Source of the DNA: Actinobacillus arthritidis
GTDB lineage: Bacteria; Pseudomonadota; Gammaproteobacteria; Enterobacterales; Pasteurellaceae
NCBI RefSeq assembly: GCF_029774155.1
Contig: NZ_CP103833.1
Coordinates: 1,054,001 to 1,118,000, forward strand
Reading direction: 5' to 3'
Length of the DNA stretch: 64,000 nt
Each line of letters starts with the position of its first letter. Positions within the stretch are counted from its first letter, which is position 1. The translations under genes and the position numbers were made by a program. Shown here one piece after another: positions 53,734-62,941 of this stretch. Under the pieces are notes generated by a model. The model made no database searches and had not been told where the DNA came from. It worked only from the letters and a program-made list of their open reading frames with translations.

Positions 53734-56700
53734 ATGGCATATCGTCTAAAAATCAATCAAGGAAATAATGTTCAAATCGTTGAACTTCCTAATGGCAAAA
53801 TCTCAACAACACCAAATACAACTTATCAAGTTCTTTCTGAGTCAGGCGAAGTGCTTTCTCAAGAACAGCTTTCTAATTTAAAGTTAGAAGGTGATGATCT
53901 TTATATTTATTTAGATGGTTCAGCAGAGCCTAGTTTTGTTCTTGAAAATTATACTAAGTCATTCCCTATTGATAACTTACATTATCTGGAAAAACAACCT
54001 GCAACTTTTGCAACTGCAGTTAACGCTGTCGTAGCACAAGAACTATCCTCTTCAGTATTAGCCTCAGAAGTGACGATGGCGGCTAAAGTAGGTTTAGGTA
54101 TTCTTGCCGCCGGTGGTCTTGCTATCTGGTTGAAAAATCGAGATAACGACGGTTCTAGCGCTTCAAATTCGCCGAATAAATCTAACGAACAACCCGTTGC
54201 AGTAGAACAGAATGTAGAGCCAGAGCAAACAGTTACACCGGTTCAGCCTACAGTGTCTGAGCAACCGTCTACACCTGCTCAGCCTGCTACGCCTGAGCAA
54301 CCGGCTACACCAAATCAGCCTACTGCACCTGAGCAACCGGCTACACCAAATCAGCCTACTGTACCTGAGCAACCGGCTACACCAAATCAGCCTACTGCAC
54401 CTGAGCAACCGGCTACACCAAATCAGCCTACTGTACCTGAGCAACCGGCTACACCAAATCAGCCTACTGTGCCTGAGCGACCTCCTGTACCTGAGCTTAT
54501 TTTATCAGTCACATTGGATCCTATCTCAACAGATAATATTATCAATGCGACGGAAGCGAATGAAAAAATTACCGTATCAGGTGCTCTATCAGCAAATTTA
54601 CCTCTCGAACAAGCGAATGTAGAGATTTTACTAAATGGAAAAACATATTTAGCAAATTTATCAGCAGATCGTACCGCCTTCCAAATTGATATTGATGGGA
54701 TTAATTTTGCAAATAATTCGACAATTACGGTAAATGCAAATGGCAGTAACGGTGAATCCAAAGGTGTTGCAACAACAATGGGAGAATATCAATATGATGT
54801 GACTCTACCAGCTGTTGAGGTAACTATTGCATCTATTGCAACGACGAATACTGTTAATTTTGATGCATCAAAAAATACACAACAAATTGTTGGTGCTTTA
54901 AGTTACGCTGATGATGTTGACCCTGCTACTGTCAAAGTAAATGTTGAAATTAACCAGAAAGTTTACGATGCCATTGTTGAAGGTAAGCAATGGTCATTAG
55001 ATATTAATGGCTCTGAATTAGCATTTGCAGAAGGCACTCAACAAATTAAAGTAACAGCTTCTGCGAGCGATAATGCTGGAAATATCGGTAATAATGAAGC
55101 TACACAAGATTATTTTGTCGATACGATTCCACCGGAAGCAACGATTAAATTAAATCCGATTGATCTAGATAATAAAGTTCCACAAGATGCAACCGATAAT
55201 ATTGTAATTTCCGGTGTTGTTGAAGGCGATTTTCAACCAAATTCAACGGTTATCATAAATATTGCTCAGCAAATATTTGAAGCGACTGTTGCGGAAAACG
55301 GCGAATTTAACGTGGATGTACCTGCATCAGCATTGATTAACAATACTGGTTTGCAAGTTACCGCGACCCTGAATAACCAAGATAACGTTGGTAATGTAAA
55401 AGAAGTTACGGCTCAACAAGATTATGCGGTTGTTATTGGTGATATTCATATCGCTTTAAATAATATTACCGGTCAAGACAGTTTAATCAATGTGACTGAA
55501 GCTCAATCGGACAAAACGATCATAAGCGGTAAGATTTGGGGAGATGACGCTAGCTCAAATAGCGTTGTAACACTCCAAATGAATGGCAAGTCATTTACTG
55601 CTAATGTCGTCGCAAATTTAACCTTTACTGTAGAAGTAAACACAGACGATCTAAAAACAAATGATGGCTATAAAGTAATCGCTACTGCTATGGGCAGTAA
55701 TAATGCAAAAGCCTCCGTAGAACACGTTTATGACATTAGCCCTGAAGTCGTTGCAAAAGTCGATATTACTCATATTGACGATTTTGCATTATCGCAAACA
55801 GAAACAACTCGTTTATCCGGTAAGGTCAATTTATCCGGTGTTTCAGCGACCGGACAAAACCCATATAGCGTTAAGGAAATTCAGCTAAGTTTCGGCGGAA
55901 AAACTTATGAATTAGGTGTAAACGCAAAAGATCAAACCTTTTTCGTTGATGTTCCGACCGAAGAACTCGCTAAAGCAAGCGGTTCAGAAATTACATATAA
56001 AATCAAAGCAACATCAATGTTTGAATTGCTGACCAATGCAAACGGTAGCTACACGATTCGAAACTATACGTTCAAAGAAAGCGATGCAAAACTGACTTTC
56101 GATAATTTTGTAAACACTGATGCTGTTGCTAATACACATAAATTAGCTACGATTAGTGAACCAACTTCAGTGATTAGTGGCGAAGTAAGCGGCGTTGCGG
56201 TAGCTGGTGATAAGATTAAAGTTGCTGTAGGTAATGCGGTTTATAATACTGAAGTCAAACAAGATAACGGCAAACTGGTTTTCTCAATTGAAGTACCAAC
56301 TAAATCGCTAACAGAAAATGCGGATAAACAAGTCGTTGCGACATTAATGACTACAGATAAATCCGGTAAAGAAATCAGCGTAAGTGATGTTGAAGTTTAT
56401 ACAGTAACAAATACTAACGATGCTATTTTTGTTAATCCGCATACGGCAGTAACAGCGGTAAATGTTGATCATACGTCTGCAAATTACAATTTGCCATATT
56501 TTATCGATCGTGTGAATTGGGGTTCTCCGAGTGGCTATCACGCAAAAACACCTTATGGTGGAGATGAAACGCCTTTAGTGGTCAAATATGCTTTTGTTTC
56601 TGCACAAGATGCGAAGACGATTGCTCCACCACAAAATCAAGGGTCCGTGCAAAAAGATAATGACGGTAAATATGTATATCTCGATTTTCAAGAGAATACG

Positions 56701-58179
56701 AAAAATACTATTCGTGGTGCGTATCAGAAAATTGAAGAATACCTTAATGTTAAATTTGTAGAAGTAACAGATCCGACAGAAGCGACTTCCGGCGTTCAGC
56801 ACTATTACACGACCTTAACCGGGAATTTTGAATACGCTTCGGCAATGGCTTGGAACGGCGGTGATTTTATTTGGAATACTGGATACGATGGTGGTCCGGA
56901 TTATGCGTTCTATACGGCATTGCATGAGCTTACTCATACATTACAAATGAACCATAACGAAAACTATAATGTTGCTCAGGATCAATATATTGCGAAATCA
57001 GGTTATGCTGAATTAGAAGCTACAACGGAATTTACCAATATGTCTTATAACATTATGGGAACAACACAAGCCCAACGTGATTTGAGAATGTATGATCTCG
57101 CATTCCTACATTATCGTTTTGGGGTAAATCATTCTCAGCGTACCGGTGATGATGTTTACGGATTCCGTAATTATAACTTTGATTCGTCTGATGGCGGCGG
57201 TATGTATATTTGGGATGGTAATGGGGTTGATACCTTCGATGCTTCTCAAGAAACAAAAGAACTGCATATCAACTTAACACCGGGATCTTGGGTATATAAA
57301 GGTAGTGAATTAAAAGCGAATTTTGCAGTTGAAAGTTATTCAATTTTTGACAAATTTAAGTATTTCGATCTGAATAATACCGAAACTGTTAATGTGCAAG
57401 GTAGCCGTAATAATAATCTTAATGCTGGTGTAAAATATTATCATGATGACCAAGCGTTTATCGGTTACGGTACGCAAATCGAAAATGCGGTAGGTGGTTC
57501 AGGTAATGATGAAATTATTGGTAATAAAGCAGATAACAACATTAATGGCGGTGCCGGCGATGATACGTTAAAAGGCGGAGAGGGCAACGATTATCTCAAT
57601 GGTGGCGAAGGTGCTGATAAACTCTTTGGTGAAGCTGATAATGACATCTATATCATTGATAACAATGGTGATGTTATTACTGAACTATCCGGAGAAGGAG
57701 AAGATACCGTCTATAGTAGTGTAGATTATAGTTTATCCGAAAATGTAGAAAATCTGATTCTGACTGGCACAATAGCTACTTCTGCGGTAGGTAATGCTCA
57801 AGATAATACCTTAGTGGCAAATAACATCGGTAATATACTAAACGGTAAATCTGGGATCGACCGATTAATCGGTGGATTAGGTAAAGATCAGCTTACCGGT
57901 GGGGATGGAGACGATATTTTCGTATTCAATACTGTATTAAACGGTAATGCAGATGAAATCACAGATTTCACCGTCGGTCAGGATAAAATTGAGCTTGCTC
58001 AGACAGTGTTTAATGCTCTAAGCACTGGAATGACTGGTTTTAATGACTATATCCAATATGATGCGACTAACGGTAAATTAAGCTATGATCAAGATGGTAC
58101 AGGAATCTCTGATTCAGTACATTTTGCAACCTTAACCACCGGCTTAACGATTGATCAATCGCAATTTATTATTGCATAA
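53734..58179 (+). CDS. Large RTX metalloprotease/adhesin with BapA-like N terminus and Ig-like repeats
   Basis: A 1481-residue mosaic protein. Residues 1 to about 110 resemble the N-terminal prefix of BapA-type biofilm adhesins; a glycine/alanine-rich hydrophobic segment lies at 115-133; five 12-residue Pro/Gln/Thr repeats span 188-247; several bacterial Ig-like domains span about 250-900. Residues about 905-1250 hold a metzincin-type protease with the zinc motif HELTHTLQMNH (His1064, His1068, His1074, Glu1065) and a Met-turn candidate Met1108 in YNIMG. RTX calcium repeats (GGSGNDEI, GGAGDDTL, GGEGNDYL) start at 1254, and the serralysin-type end is DDIFVFN...FIIA. Type I secretion is expected; no exporter genes are nearby. 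Confidence 0.85.
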   Translation: MAYRLKINQGNNVQIVELPNGKISTTPNTTYQVLSESGEVLSQEQLSNLKLEGDDLYIYLDGSAEPSFVLENYTKSFPIDNLHYLEKQPATFATAVNAVVAQELSSSVLASEVTMAAKVGLGILAAGGLAIWLKNRDNDGSSASNSPNKSNEQPVAVEQNVEPEQTVTPVQPTVSEQPSTPAQPATPEQPATPNQPTAPEQPATPNQPTVPEQPATPNQPTAPEQPATPNQPTVPEQPATPNQPTVPERPPVPELILSVTLDPISTDNIINATEANEKITVSGALSANLPLEQANVEILLNGKTYLANLSADRTAFQIDIDGINFANNSTITVNANGSNGESKGVATTMGEYQYDVTLPAVEVTIASIATTNTVNFDASKNTQQIVGALSYADDVDPATVKVNVEINQKVYDAIVEGKQWSLDINGSELAFAEGTQQIKVTASASDNAGNIGNNEATQDYFVDTIPPEATIKLNPIDLDNKVPQDATDNIVISGVVEGDFQPNSTVIINIAQQIFEATVAENGEFNVDVPASALINNTGLQVTATLNNQDNVGNVKEVTAQQDYAVVIGDIHIALNNITGQDSLINVTEAQSDKTIISGKIWGDDASSNSVVTLQMNGKSFTANVVANLTFTVEVNTDDLKTNDGYKVIATAMGSNNAKASVEHVYDISPEVVAKVDITHIDDFALSQTETTRLSGKVNLSGVSATGQNPYSVKEIQLSFGGKTYELGVNAKDQTFFVDVPTEELAKASGSEITYKIKATSMFELLTNANGSYTIRNYTFKESDAKLTFDNFVNTDAVANTHKLATISEPTSVISGEVSGVAVAGDKIKVAVGNAVYNTEVKQDNGKLVFSIEVPTKSLTENADKQVVATLMTTDKSGKEISVSDVEVYTVTNTNDAIFVNPHTAVTAVNVDHTSANYNLPYFIDRVNWGSPSGYHAKTPYGGDETPLVVKYAFVSAQDAKTIAPPQNQGSVQKDNDGKYVYLDFQENTKNTIRGAYQKIEEYLNVKFVEVTDPTEATSGVQHYYTTLTGNFEYASAMAWNGGDFIWNTGYDGGPDYAFYTALHELTHTLQMNHNENYNVAQDQYIAKSGYAELEATTEFTNMSYNIMGTTQAQRDLRMYDLAFLHYRFGVNHSQRTGDDVYGFRNYNFDSSDGGGMYIWDGNGVDTFDASQETKELHINLTPGSWVYKGSELKANFAVESYSIFDKFKYFDLNNTETVNVQGSRNNNLNAGVKYYHDDQAFIGYGTQIENAVGGSGNDEIIGNKADNNINGGAGDDTLKGGEGNDYLNGGEGADKLFGEADNDIYIIDNNGDVITELSGEGEDTVYSSVDYSLSENVENLILTGTIATSAVGNAQDNTLVANNIGNILNGKSGIDRLIGGLGKDQLTGGDGDDIFVFNTVLNGNADEITDFTVGQDKIELAQTVFNALSTGMTGFNDYIQYDATNGKLSYDQDGTGISDSVHFATLTTGLTIDQSQFIIA
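54295..54474 (+). repeat. Five 36-bp tandem repeats in the adhesin gene
   Basis: Five consecutive 36-base units start with GAGCAACCGGCTACACC and differ mainly at one codon, GCA or GTA/GTG (Ala or Val), in the order Ala, Val, Ala, Val, Val. They encode EQPATPNQPTxP and form a proline-rich stalk. Copy number may vary by recombination. Confidence 0.92.
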
Positions 58180-58198
58180 GCCATAAATTGATGGTTTA

Positions 58199-58243
58199 AC
58201 AAGCGGTCAGAATTGCAATATTTTTGCAAATTTGACCGCTTGT
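58199..58243. terminator. Inverted uptake-word terminator between adhesin gene and ung
   Basis: ACAAGCGGTC (58199-58208) and GACCGCTTGT (58234-58243) with an inner TTGCAA/TTGCAA pairing form an extended stem. It lies between convergent genes and can serve both. Confidence 0.8.
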
Positions 58244-58249
58244 CATTCG

Positions 58250-58921
58250 TTATATATTCATTGGTAATTGCCAATTAATTTCTTGAAGACCTTTCTCTCT
58301 TAAATAAGTATTCGCTTTTGAAAAATGACGACAACCTAAAAATCCTCTATGGGCGGATAGCGGAGATGGGTGTGGTGCGGTCAATACGCAATGGCGAGAG
58401 CGATCGATAAACTGTCCTTTTTTCTGTGCGTGGCTACCCCATAATAAAAAGACTAAATTTTCTCTGTGTTGATTGAGTTGAGCAATCACTTTATCCGTGA
58501 AAATTTCCCATCCCAAATTAGCGTGTGAGTGAGCTTGCCCTTGACGTACCGTAAGTACAGTATTCAGTAAGAGAACGCCCTGTTTTGCCCAATCAACCAA
58601 ATAGCCGTGATTTGGAATTTGAAACCCTTCAATATCTTGTGCTAATTCTTTATACATATTCACTAAAGAAGGTGGCGGTGTAACCGGTGGTTTGACCGAA
58701 AATGCTAAACCGTGTGCTTGGTTTGGACCATGATAAGGATCTTGCCCCAAGATCACCACTTTCACCTCTTTAAATTCGGTTAAAGCAAAAGCACTAAATA
58801 CTTCCTTTTGTGGTGGGAAAACCGTTACACCATTCATTCTTTCTTGATGTACTTGCTGTAAAATTTGTTGAAAATAAGCTTGTTGCTTTTCTTCGCCTAG
58901 CGCTTCCGTCCAATTATTCAT
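58250..58921 (-). CDS. ung: Uracil-DNA glycosylase
   Basis: Removes uracil from DNA as the first step of base excision repair. The catalytic water-activating motif is [19 protein letters not shown], followed by [29 protein letters not shown] and the [11 protein letters not shown] loop. 223 residues is standard. Single gene, convergent with the adhesin gene. Confidence 0.97.
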   Translation of the reverse strand: MNNWTEALGEEKQQAYFQQILQQVHQERMNGVTVFPPQKEVFSAFALTEFKEVKVVILGQDPYHGPNQAHGLAFSVKPPVTPPPSLVNMYKELAQDIEGFQIPNHGYLVDWAKQGVLLLNTVLTVRQGQAHSHANLGWEIFTDKVIAQLNQHRENLVFLLWGSHAQKKGQFIDRSRHCVLTAPHPSPLSAHRGFLGCRHFSKANTYLREKGLQEINWQLPMNI

Positions 58922-59125
58922 AGCTTGTCCTGTTAAAAAGTGTTAAACAATTTTAAGTTTTTTCTACATTTTAGATTATTTTTTAATCAATTAATAATTT
59001 TTTTATTACATTTTTCAACTTTTAGTAGAATTCTTCAAAAAAAGTGATAAAATTCACCACATCAACAAAATTTGAATTTATCAAAAAATTTTATAATTAT
59101 CTAGCCAATACTTAGGAGTATCAAA

Positions 59126-59512
59126 ATGATCAAAGGCGTACAAATTACAGAATCTTCAAACAGCAACTTAGTAAACTCTTTCTGGTTATTAGATGAAGAG
59201 AAAAACGAAGCTCGTTGTATCGCGACTAAAGGCGATGCTTACAAAGAAGACCAAGTTGTTGCAATCAGTGAATTAGGTCAAATCGCATACCGTGAAGTAC
59301 CGGTAAATGTAGCACCAACAATCAAAGTTGAAGGTGGTCAACACTTAAACGTTAACGTTTTACGTCGTGAAACATTAGAAGATGCGGTTAAAAACCCAGA
59401 AAAATATCCGCAATTAACTATCCGTGTTTCTGGTTATGCTGTTCGTTTCAACTCATTAACACCAGAACAACAACGTGATGTAATCACTCGTACTTTCACA
59501 GAAAGCTTATAA
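59126..59512 (+). CDS. grcA: Autonomous glycyl radical cofactor GrcA (YfiD)
   Basis: A small spare glycyl-radical domain that restores activity to oxygen-cleaved pyruvate formate-lyase. The radical loop [18 protein letters not shown] matches the PFL C terminus; N-terminal residues 1-60 are the YfiD extension. 128 residues. AGGAG lies upstream of the ATG. The codon usage and AT-rich upstream region suggest strong expression, and anaerobic control is expected from the family. It has its own terminator. Confidence 0.95.
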   Translation: MIKGVQITESSNSNLVNSFWLLDEEKNEARCIATKGDAYKEDQVVAISELGQIAYREVPVNVAPTIKVEGGQHLNVNVLRRETLEDAVKNPEKYPQLTIRVSGYAVRFNSLTPEQQRDVITRTFTESL

Positions 59513-59540
59513 TAACAGCTTTATTGTCGATTTTCTTAGA

Positions 59541-59563
59541 AAAGCACCTTCGGGTGCTTTTTT
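59541..59563 (+). terminator. Terminator after grcA
   Basis: AAAGCACC and GGTGCTTT flank a TTCG tetraloop, followed by TTT. A strong intrinsic terminator. Confidence 0.95.
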
Positions 59564-59696
59564 CTTGCTCTGTATTTACAAATCCTCTCTAAAATTCCAC
59601 CGCTTAATCCTTTTCATCACATAACAAAATACTGTATATTTTTACAAAAAAATCCTAATATAGGATTGACACTGTTTTTTTAATCAGTAAAATAAC

Positions 59697-59712
59697 CTGT
59701 ATAAACACACAG
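59697..59712. promoter_or_regulatory. LexA (SOS) box upstream of UmuD-like gene
   Basis: CTGTATAAACACACAG fits the LexA consensus CTG-N10-CAG with the typical alternating TA/CA interior. It is 20 bases before the start codon, as in many SOS genes, and TTGACA lies upstream at 59665-59670 as a possible -35 element. Confidence 0.78.
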
Positions 59713-59732
59713 TTTAGATAGAGGATATTAAA

Positions 59733-60188
59733 ATGGCTTCAATTCGAGTGCTTACCCGAGAATTATCATATCAACCGCTACCAATGTACCGTGATATGAA
59801 TAGCGAACGTTCAATCAAATTAGATCTTAATTCACTTTGCATTAAACGTCCGACAGAAACCTTTTTTATACAGGTTAAAAATCCTAACCTAATCGCTTGG
59901 GGGATTGAATTGGATGATCTGCTGATCGTTGAGCAATCGGAGCAATATTTAGTCAATGATATGCTGGTCATCGAAAAAAATGGTGAATATAAGTTTTATC
60001 AGTTCTTTAAAGAAATTGAGAATAGTGAAGGGACAAACGAAATTATTCTGTTTTCATTAGATGTGAGTGAACCTAACTTACGTATTAAAAACTGGCAAGA
60101 TATTATCATAGCCGGTGTCATTACGAATGTCGTTCATCAAATGCGTCATCGATTCACATCCATAAATGAGAAGAAATATGCGGCATAG
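59733..60188 (+). CDS. UmuD-like protein lacking the catalytic Ser and Lys
   Basis: A 151-residue protein that aligns with UmuD without gaps over its core. DLNSLCIKRPTETFFIQVKNPNLIAWGI corresponds to the UmuD segment around Ser60, ELDDLLIVE to its following strand, and AGVITNVVHQMR to the UmuD C terminus. The position of Ser60 is Asn52 and that of Lys97 is Tyr89, so it should not self-cleave; no Cys-Gly cleavage site is seen. GAGG lies eight bases before the ATG and a LexA box lies upstream, so it is probably DNA-damage induced. No umuC is adjacent. Role unknown. Confidence 0.72.
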   Translation: MASIRVLTRELSYQPLPMYRDMNSERSIKLDLNSLCIKRPTETFFIQVKNPNLIAWGIELDDLLIVEQSEQYLVNDMLVIEKNGEYKFYQFFKEIENSEGTNEIILFSLDVSEPNLRIKNWQDIIIAGVITNVVHQMRHRFTSINEKKYAA

Positions 60189-60190
60189 TA

Positions 60191-60226
60191 AAAAGTCGTC
60201 AAATATAAAATTATTTGACGACTTTC
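60191..60226. terminator. Bidirectional terminator between UmuD-like gene and NlpC/P60 gene
   Basis: AAAGTCGTCAAATA (60192-60205) is exactly inverted at 60212-60225, flanked by A- and T-rich ends. It serves two convergent genes. Confidence 0.88.
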
Positions 60227-60240
60227 CATATAAAACTTAA

Positions 60241-60837
60241 TTATAAAACTCGGCGAGATTGCGTATAGTTTCTTGCCCAATAACTTTCAGATAATGAACT
60301 TGTTGTTACGCCTTGGCTTGAACTCGCATGCACAAACTTGCCACCACCGATATAAACACCGACGTGATTATTACGACGGAAAAAAACTAAATCGCCCGGA
60401 CGTAATTCCGATTTTGAAATCGAACGACCTGAATGGCGTTGCTCTGCTGTTGAACGAGGTAAATCAATATTGAAAGCACCGCTCATTGTTTTCTGTACAA
60501 AAGCAGAACAGTCAATACCACCACGCCCTTCACCACCTAAACGATAACGAGTTCCCACCCATTTACGATAAATACGATTTACTTTTTGAATGGCATTCCC
60601 ACCCTCGGTAGAAAGCTCTTCACGGTGAGATACTCGGGCTTTAATCCCTTGTTTATAAGAAATTTGAGCTTCGATCTGTTCTGCCGTTGTCGCTTTTGCA
60701 ACAATTCTGATTTGGTTAGGTGTGGCAGGATTACTACTTAAACTAGCGGAAGCGATTTGAGAATAACAACCGAACATTGCAAACAGTGATGTGATTAATA
60801 ATGGCTTTAGCCCTGTAAAAGTAGAAGTTTTTTTCAT
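60241..60837 (-). CDS. NlpC/P60 family peptidoglycan endopeptidase, MepS (Spr)-like
   Basis: Cell-wall hydrolase of 198 residues. The N-terminal signal ends near residues 22-31; MFGCYS may be a lipobox (Cys24), as in Spr, or the protein may be cleaved after IASA. The NlpC/P60 domain (about 80-198) has the catalytic Cys in GGIDCSAFVQ, the His in NNHVGVYIGGGKFVHAS, and DLPRSTAEQ. MepS cleaves cross-links in murein so that new strands can be inserted. Single gene. Confidence 0.88.
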   Translation of the reverse strand: MKKTSTFTGLKPLLITSLFAMFGCYSQIASASLSSNPATPNQIRIVAKATTAEQIEAQISYKQGIKARVSHREELSTEGGNAIQKVNRIYRKWVGTRYRLGGEGRGGIDCSAFVQKTMSGAFNIDLPRSTAEQRHSGRSISKSELRPGDLVFFRRNNHVGVYIGGGKFVHASSSQGVTTSSLSESYWARNYTQSRRVL

Positions 60838-60957
60838 AATAATTTGTCTCGCCAGAACAACTACAGCGGTTGGTTCCTATTAAAATTTCGTTTGTTTAAT
60901 CTATCTGACCTACCAAATCGATAGGTCAAGACAATGAGGTCAGAGCAGTATAGCCGA

Positions 60958-61800
60958 TTATTTCGCTAATGTCCGCAAAAATTTTATCTCATCTGCCCAA
61001 ATTTCAGGCTGAATTGTTTCTAAAATAAGCGGAATATCATCAAAGCGGTCATTTTGCATAAGAAATTTGCAAAAATCTGTGCCAATTGTCCCTTCTCTTA
61101 AGGTGTGATGACGATCTACTCGACTGCCTAATGGCGTTTTTGAACCATTTAAGTGCATACCTCTTAAATATTGAAAGCCGACAATCTGTTCAAACTCGGT
61201 AAATGTCTGCTCACAGGTTTGTAATGAACTGATATCGTAACCGGCTGAAAACAAGTGACAGGTATCTAAACAGACACCTACTCGGCTTTTATCTTCCACT
61301 TGGTCAATAATTTCAGCTAAATGTTCAAAACGATAACCAAGATTAGATCCCTGACCAGCGGTATTTTCAATTACCGCCACAACATTTGGTACTTTTTCTA
61401 CCGCAATATTAATTGACTCGGCAATACGTGCTAAACATTCACTTTCCGAAATTTTATTTAAATGCGCTCCCGGATGAAAATTCAGTAATTTTAATCCTAA
61501 CTGATTTGCTCGCTCCATTTCATCAATAAATGCTTCTCGTGATTTTGCTAAATTTTCCGCATCCGGATTACCTAAATTAATGAGGTAACTGTCATGCGGT
61601 AAAATATGATCCGGCGAAATTTGGTGTACTTTACAAAAGCGTTTAAATTTCTCGATGCTGTCTGCTTTCAATGCCGGCGCTTTCCATTGGCGTTGGTTTT
61701 TAGTAAATAAAGCAAAAGCATTTGCACCGATTTCAACCGCTCTTAATACGGCATTTTCAACACCACCTGAAGCACTCACGTGCGCACCAATATATTTCAT
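60958..61800 (-). CDS. nfo: Endonuclease IV (AP endonuclease)
   Basis: Zinc-dependent AP endonuclease of base excision repair. It starts [18 protein letters not shown] and carries the metal ligands in [55 protein letters not shown] and ILETIQPE. 280 residues is the normal length. It is 57 bases from the divergent TorD-type gene. Confidence 0.97.
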   Translation of the reverse strand: MKYIGAHVSASGGVENAVLRAVEIGANAFALFTKNQRQWKAPALKADSIEKFKRFCKVHQISPDHILPHDSYLINLGNPDAENLAKSREAFIDEMERANQLGLKLLNFHPGAHLNKISESECLARIAESINIAVEKVPNVVAVIENTAGQGSNLGYRFEHLAEIIDQVEDKSRVGVCLDTCHLFSAGYDISSLQTCEQTFTEFEQIVGFQYLRGMHLNGSKTPLGSRVDRHHTLREGTIGTDFCKFLMQNDRFDDIPLILETIQPEIWADEIKFLRTLAK

Positions 61801-61857
61801 CTTCTTATCCTATTCGTGTAAAATGGCTAATTTCTTAACCTTTATAAATCATTACTT

Positions 61858-62427
61858 ATGAGCGAAACAACCATTAACGATTTTTCACTATTGTGCCGTT
61901 TATTCGGCAACTTATTCTACCGTTCTCCAACCGATCCGATTCTTGCCGGCACTTTTGCTTGGCTTGCACAAGGCGGTTTACGCCAACATTGGGCTTTATC
62001 GACCGATGCTCAAAGTGAATTAGCTTTAACGGTGTTAGAAAAAAATGCTAACCCTACGCAATTACAAGCAAGCTATCAAGCACTTTTTGGTGAGGCTGGA
62101 GCTATTGCTACAACAATTTCCGCCTATAAGATCTCGCTTGAGGACTTTATCAACTTCCGTCAAATACGTGCAATGCCGGCGTTAGAAAAACCCGATCATG
62201 TTGCACTCTTATTACTTACAGCCTCTTGGATTGAAGATAATTTAGATTCAGATGCAAGACAACAAGCCTTTTTTGAGCAATTCTTATTACCGTGTGCGGC
62301 TAAATTCTTAGGACAAATCGAAGCGCATGATAGCGGTTTCTATAAAGCGCTTGCTCAACTTTGTCGTGATGCACTCAGTGCAATGGCTGACGAATTAGAA
62401 GAATTATCCGAACAAGACAGCGAATAA
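61858..62427 (+). CDS. TorD/DmsD-family molybdoenzyme chaperone
   Basis: An all-helical, 189-residue cytosolic protein of the TorD/DmsD family, which binds Tat signal peptides of molybdopterin oxidoreductases and guides cofactor insertion. LLCRLFGNLFYRSPTDPIL at the start, LQASYQALFGEAG and DHVALLLLTASWIEDN fit the family's helices. No reductase subunit is adjacent, so its client (DMSO, TMAO or formate enzyme) cannot be told. A terminator follows. Confidence 0.82.
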   Translation: MSETTINDFSLLCRLFGNLFYRSPTDPILAGTFAWLAQGGLRQHWALSTDAQSELALTVLEKNANPTQLQASYQALFGEAGAIATTISAYKISLEDFINFRQIRAMPALEKPDHVALLLLTASWIEDNLDSDARQQAFFEQFLLPCAAKFLGQIEAHDSGFYKALAQLCRDALSAMADELEELSEQDSE

Positions 62428-62440
62428 TTTGTGTGAATAA

Positions 62441-62478
62441 AAGCTCTTTGAGTGATAAACTCGAAGAGCTTAATTTTT
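62441..62478 (+). terminator. Terminator after TorD-type gene
   Basis: AAGCTCTTTGAGT (62441) pairs with ACTCGAAGAGCTT (62459-62471) with one bulge, then AATTTTT. Confidence 0.85.
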
Positions 62479-62501
62479 AGCGTAATCATTTGGAGGCTAA
62501 T

Positions 62502-62894
62502 ATGAAAAAATGTATTCGAATAACGCCTGTCTTGTTCTCATTATTGCTTTCTGCTTGTGCTTTAACGCCACAGCAACAAGTCGCCAGACAGGCGCAACAA
62601 CTCAAGGCACATCAAGCCTTATCGGTAGCATTAGCTAAACAGTGTGATGTAGAAACTGCCGAATTAATGGCTCAGTTATATGATCCGCCGGTGGCTCAAA
62701 CCGAAAAAGAAAAAGCCGCCTTTACCAAGCGCTACCAGAAAAAAGCCAATGATCCACTGTTCCAATCTTGATCTTGCTATAAACTCGCGTGGGATAACTA
62801 TAAACACCAAGCGGAATTAGAGGAAATGCAACGTTACTATGATTTTGAGCGTACTCGTTTCCGCCCTTGGCATTATTGTTATGCTTGTTGGTAA
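62502..62894 (+). pseudogene. Small putative lipoprotein interrupted by an in-frame stop
   Basis: Unknown protein. The signal peptide has lipobox LSAC (MKKCIRITPVLFSLLLSAC), then a Gln/Ala-rich helical region. The frame stops at a TGA at 62769-62771, but the same frame continues for 40 codons (CYKLAWDNYKHQ ... FRPWHYCYACW) to TAA at 62892-62894. The stop is created by a tandem ATCTTG duplication at 62764-62775; removing one copy gives FQSCYKLAWDNY. Start ATG 62502 follows GGAGG; the TTG at 62490 is unlikely. It could be a real truncation or a sequence error. Confidence 0.65.
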
Positions 62895-62922
62895 AAAAAC
62901 GGACACTATAAAGTGTCCGTTC
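62893..62922 (-). terminator. Terminator after the Bcr-type exporter gene
   Basis: ACGGACACT and AGTGTCCGT form the stem; on the minus strand a T run (62893-62898) follows. Confidence 0.85.
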
Positions 62923-62941
62923 TCGTAAAATTTAAGCCAAA

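Noticed and set aside
54163..54444. Antisense open frame with repeated LIWCSRLLR units
   Set aside because: It is the reverse reading of the 36-bp repeats in the adhesin gene; the periodicity explains its openness.
59043..59058. CRP-like AGTGATAAAATTCACC upstream of grcA
   Set aside because: One mismatch in each half site in a very AT-rich region; too weak without binding data.
59060..59090. FNR-like TTGAATTTATCAA upstream of grcA
   Set aside because: FNR control is expected for grcA, but the half-site spacing is one base short of TTGAT-N4-ATCAA, so I do not list it as a site.
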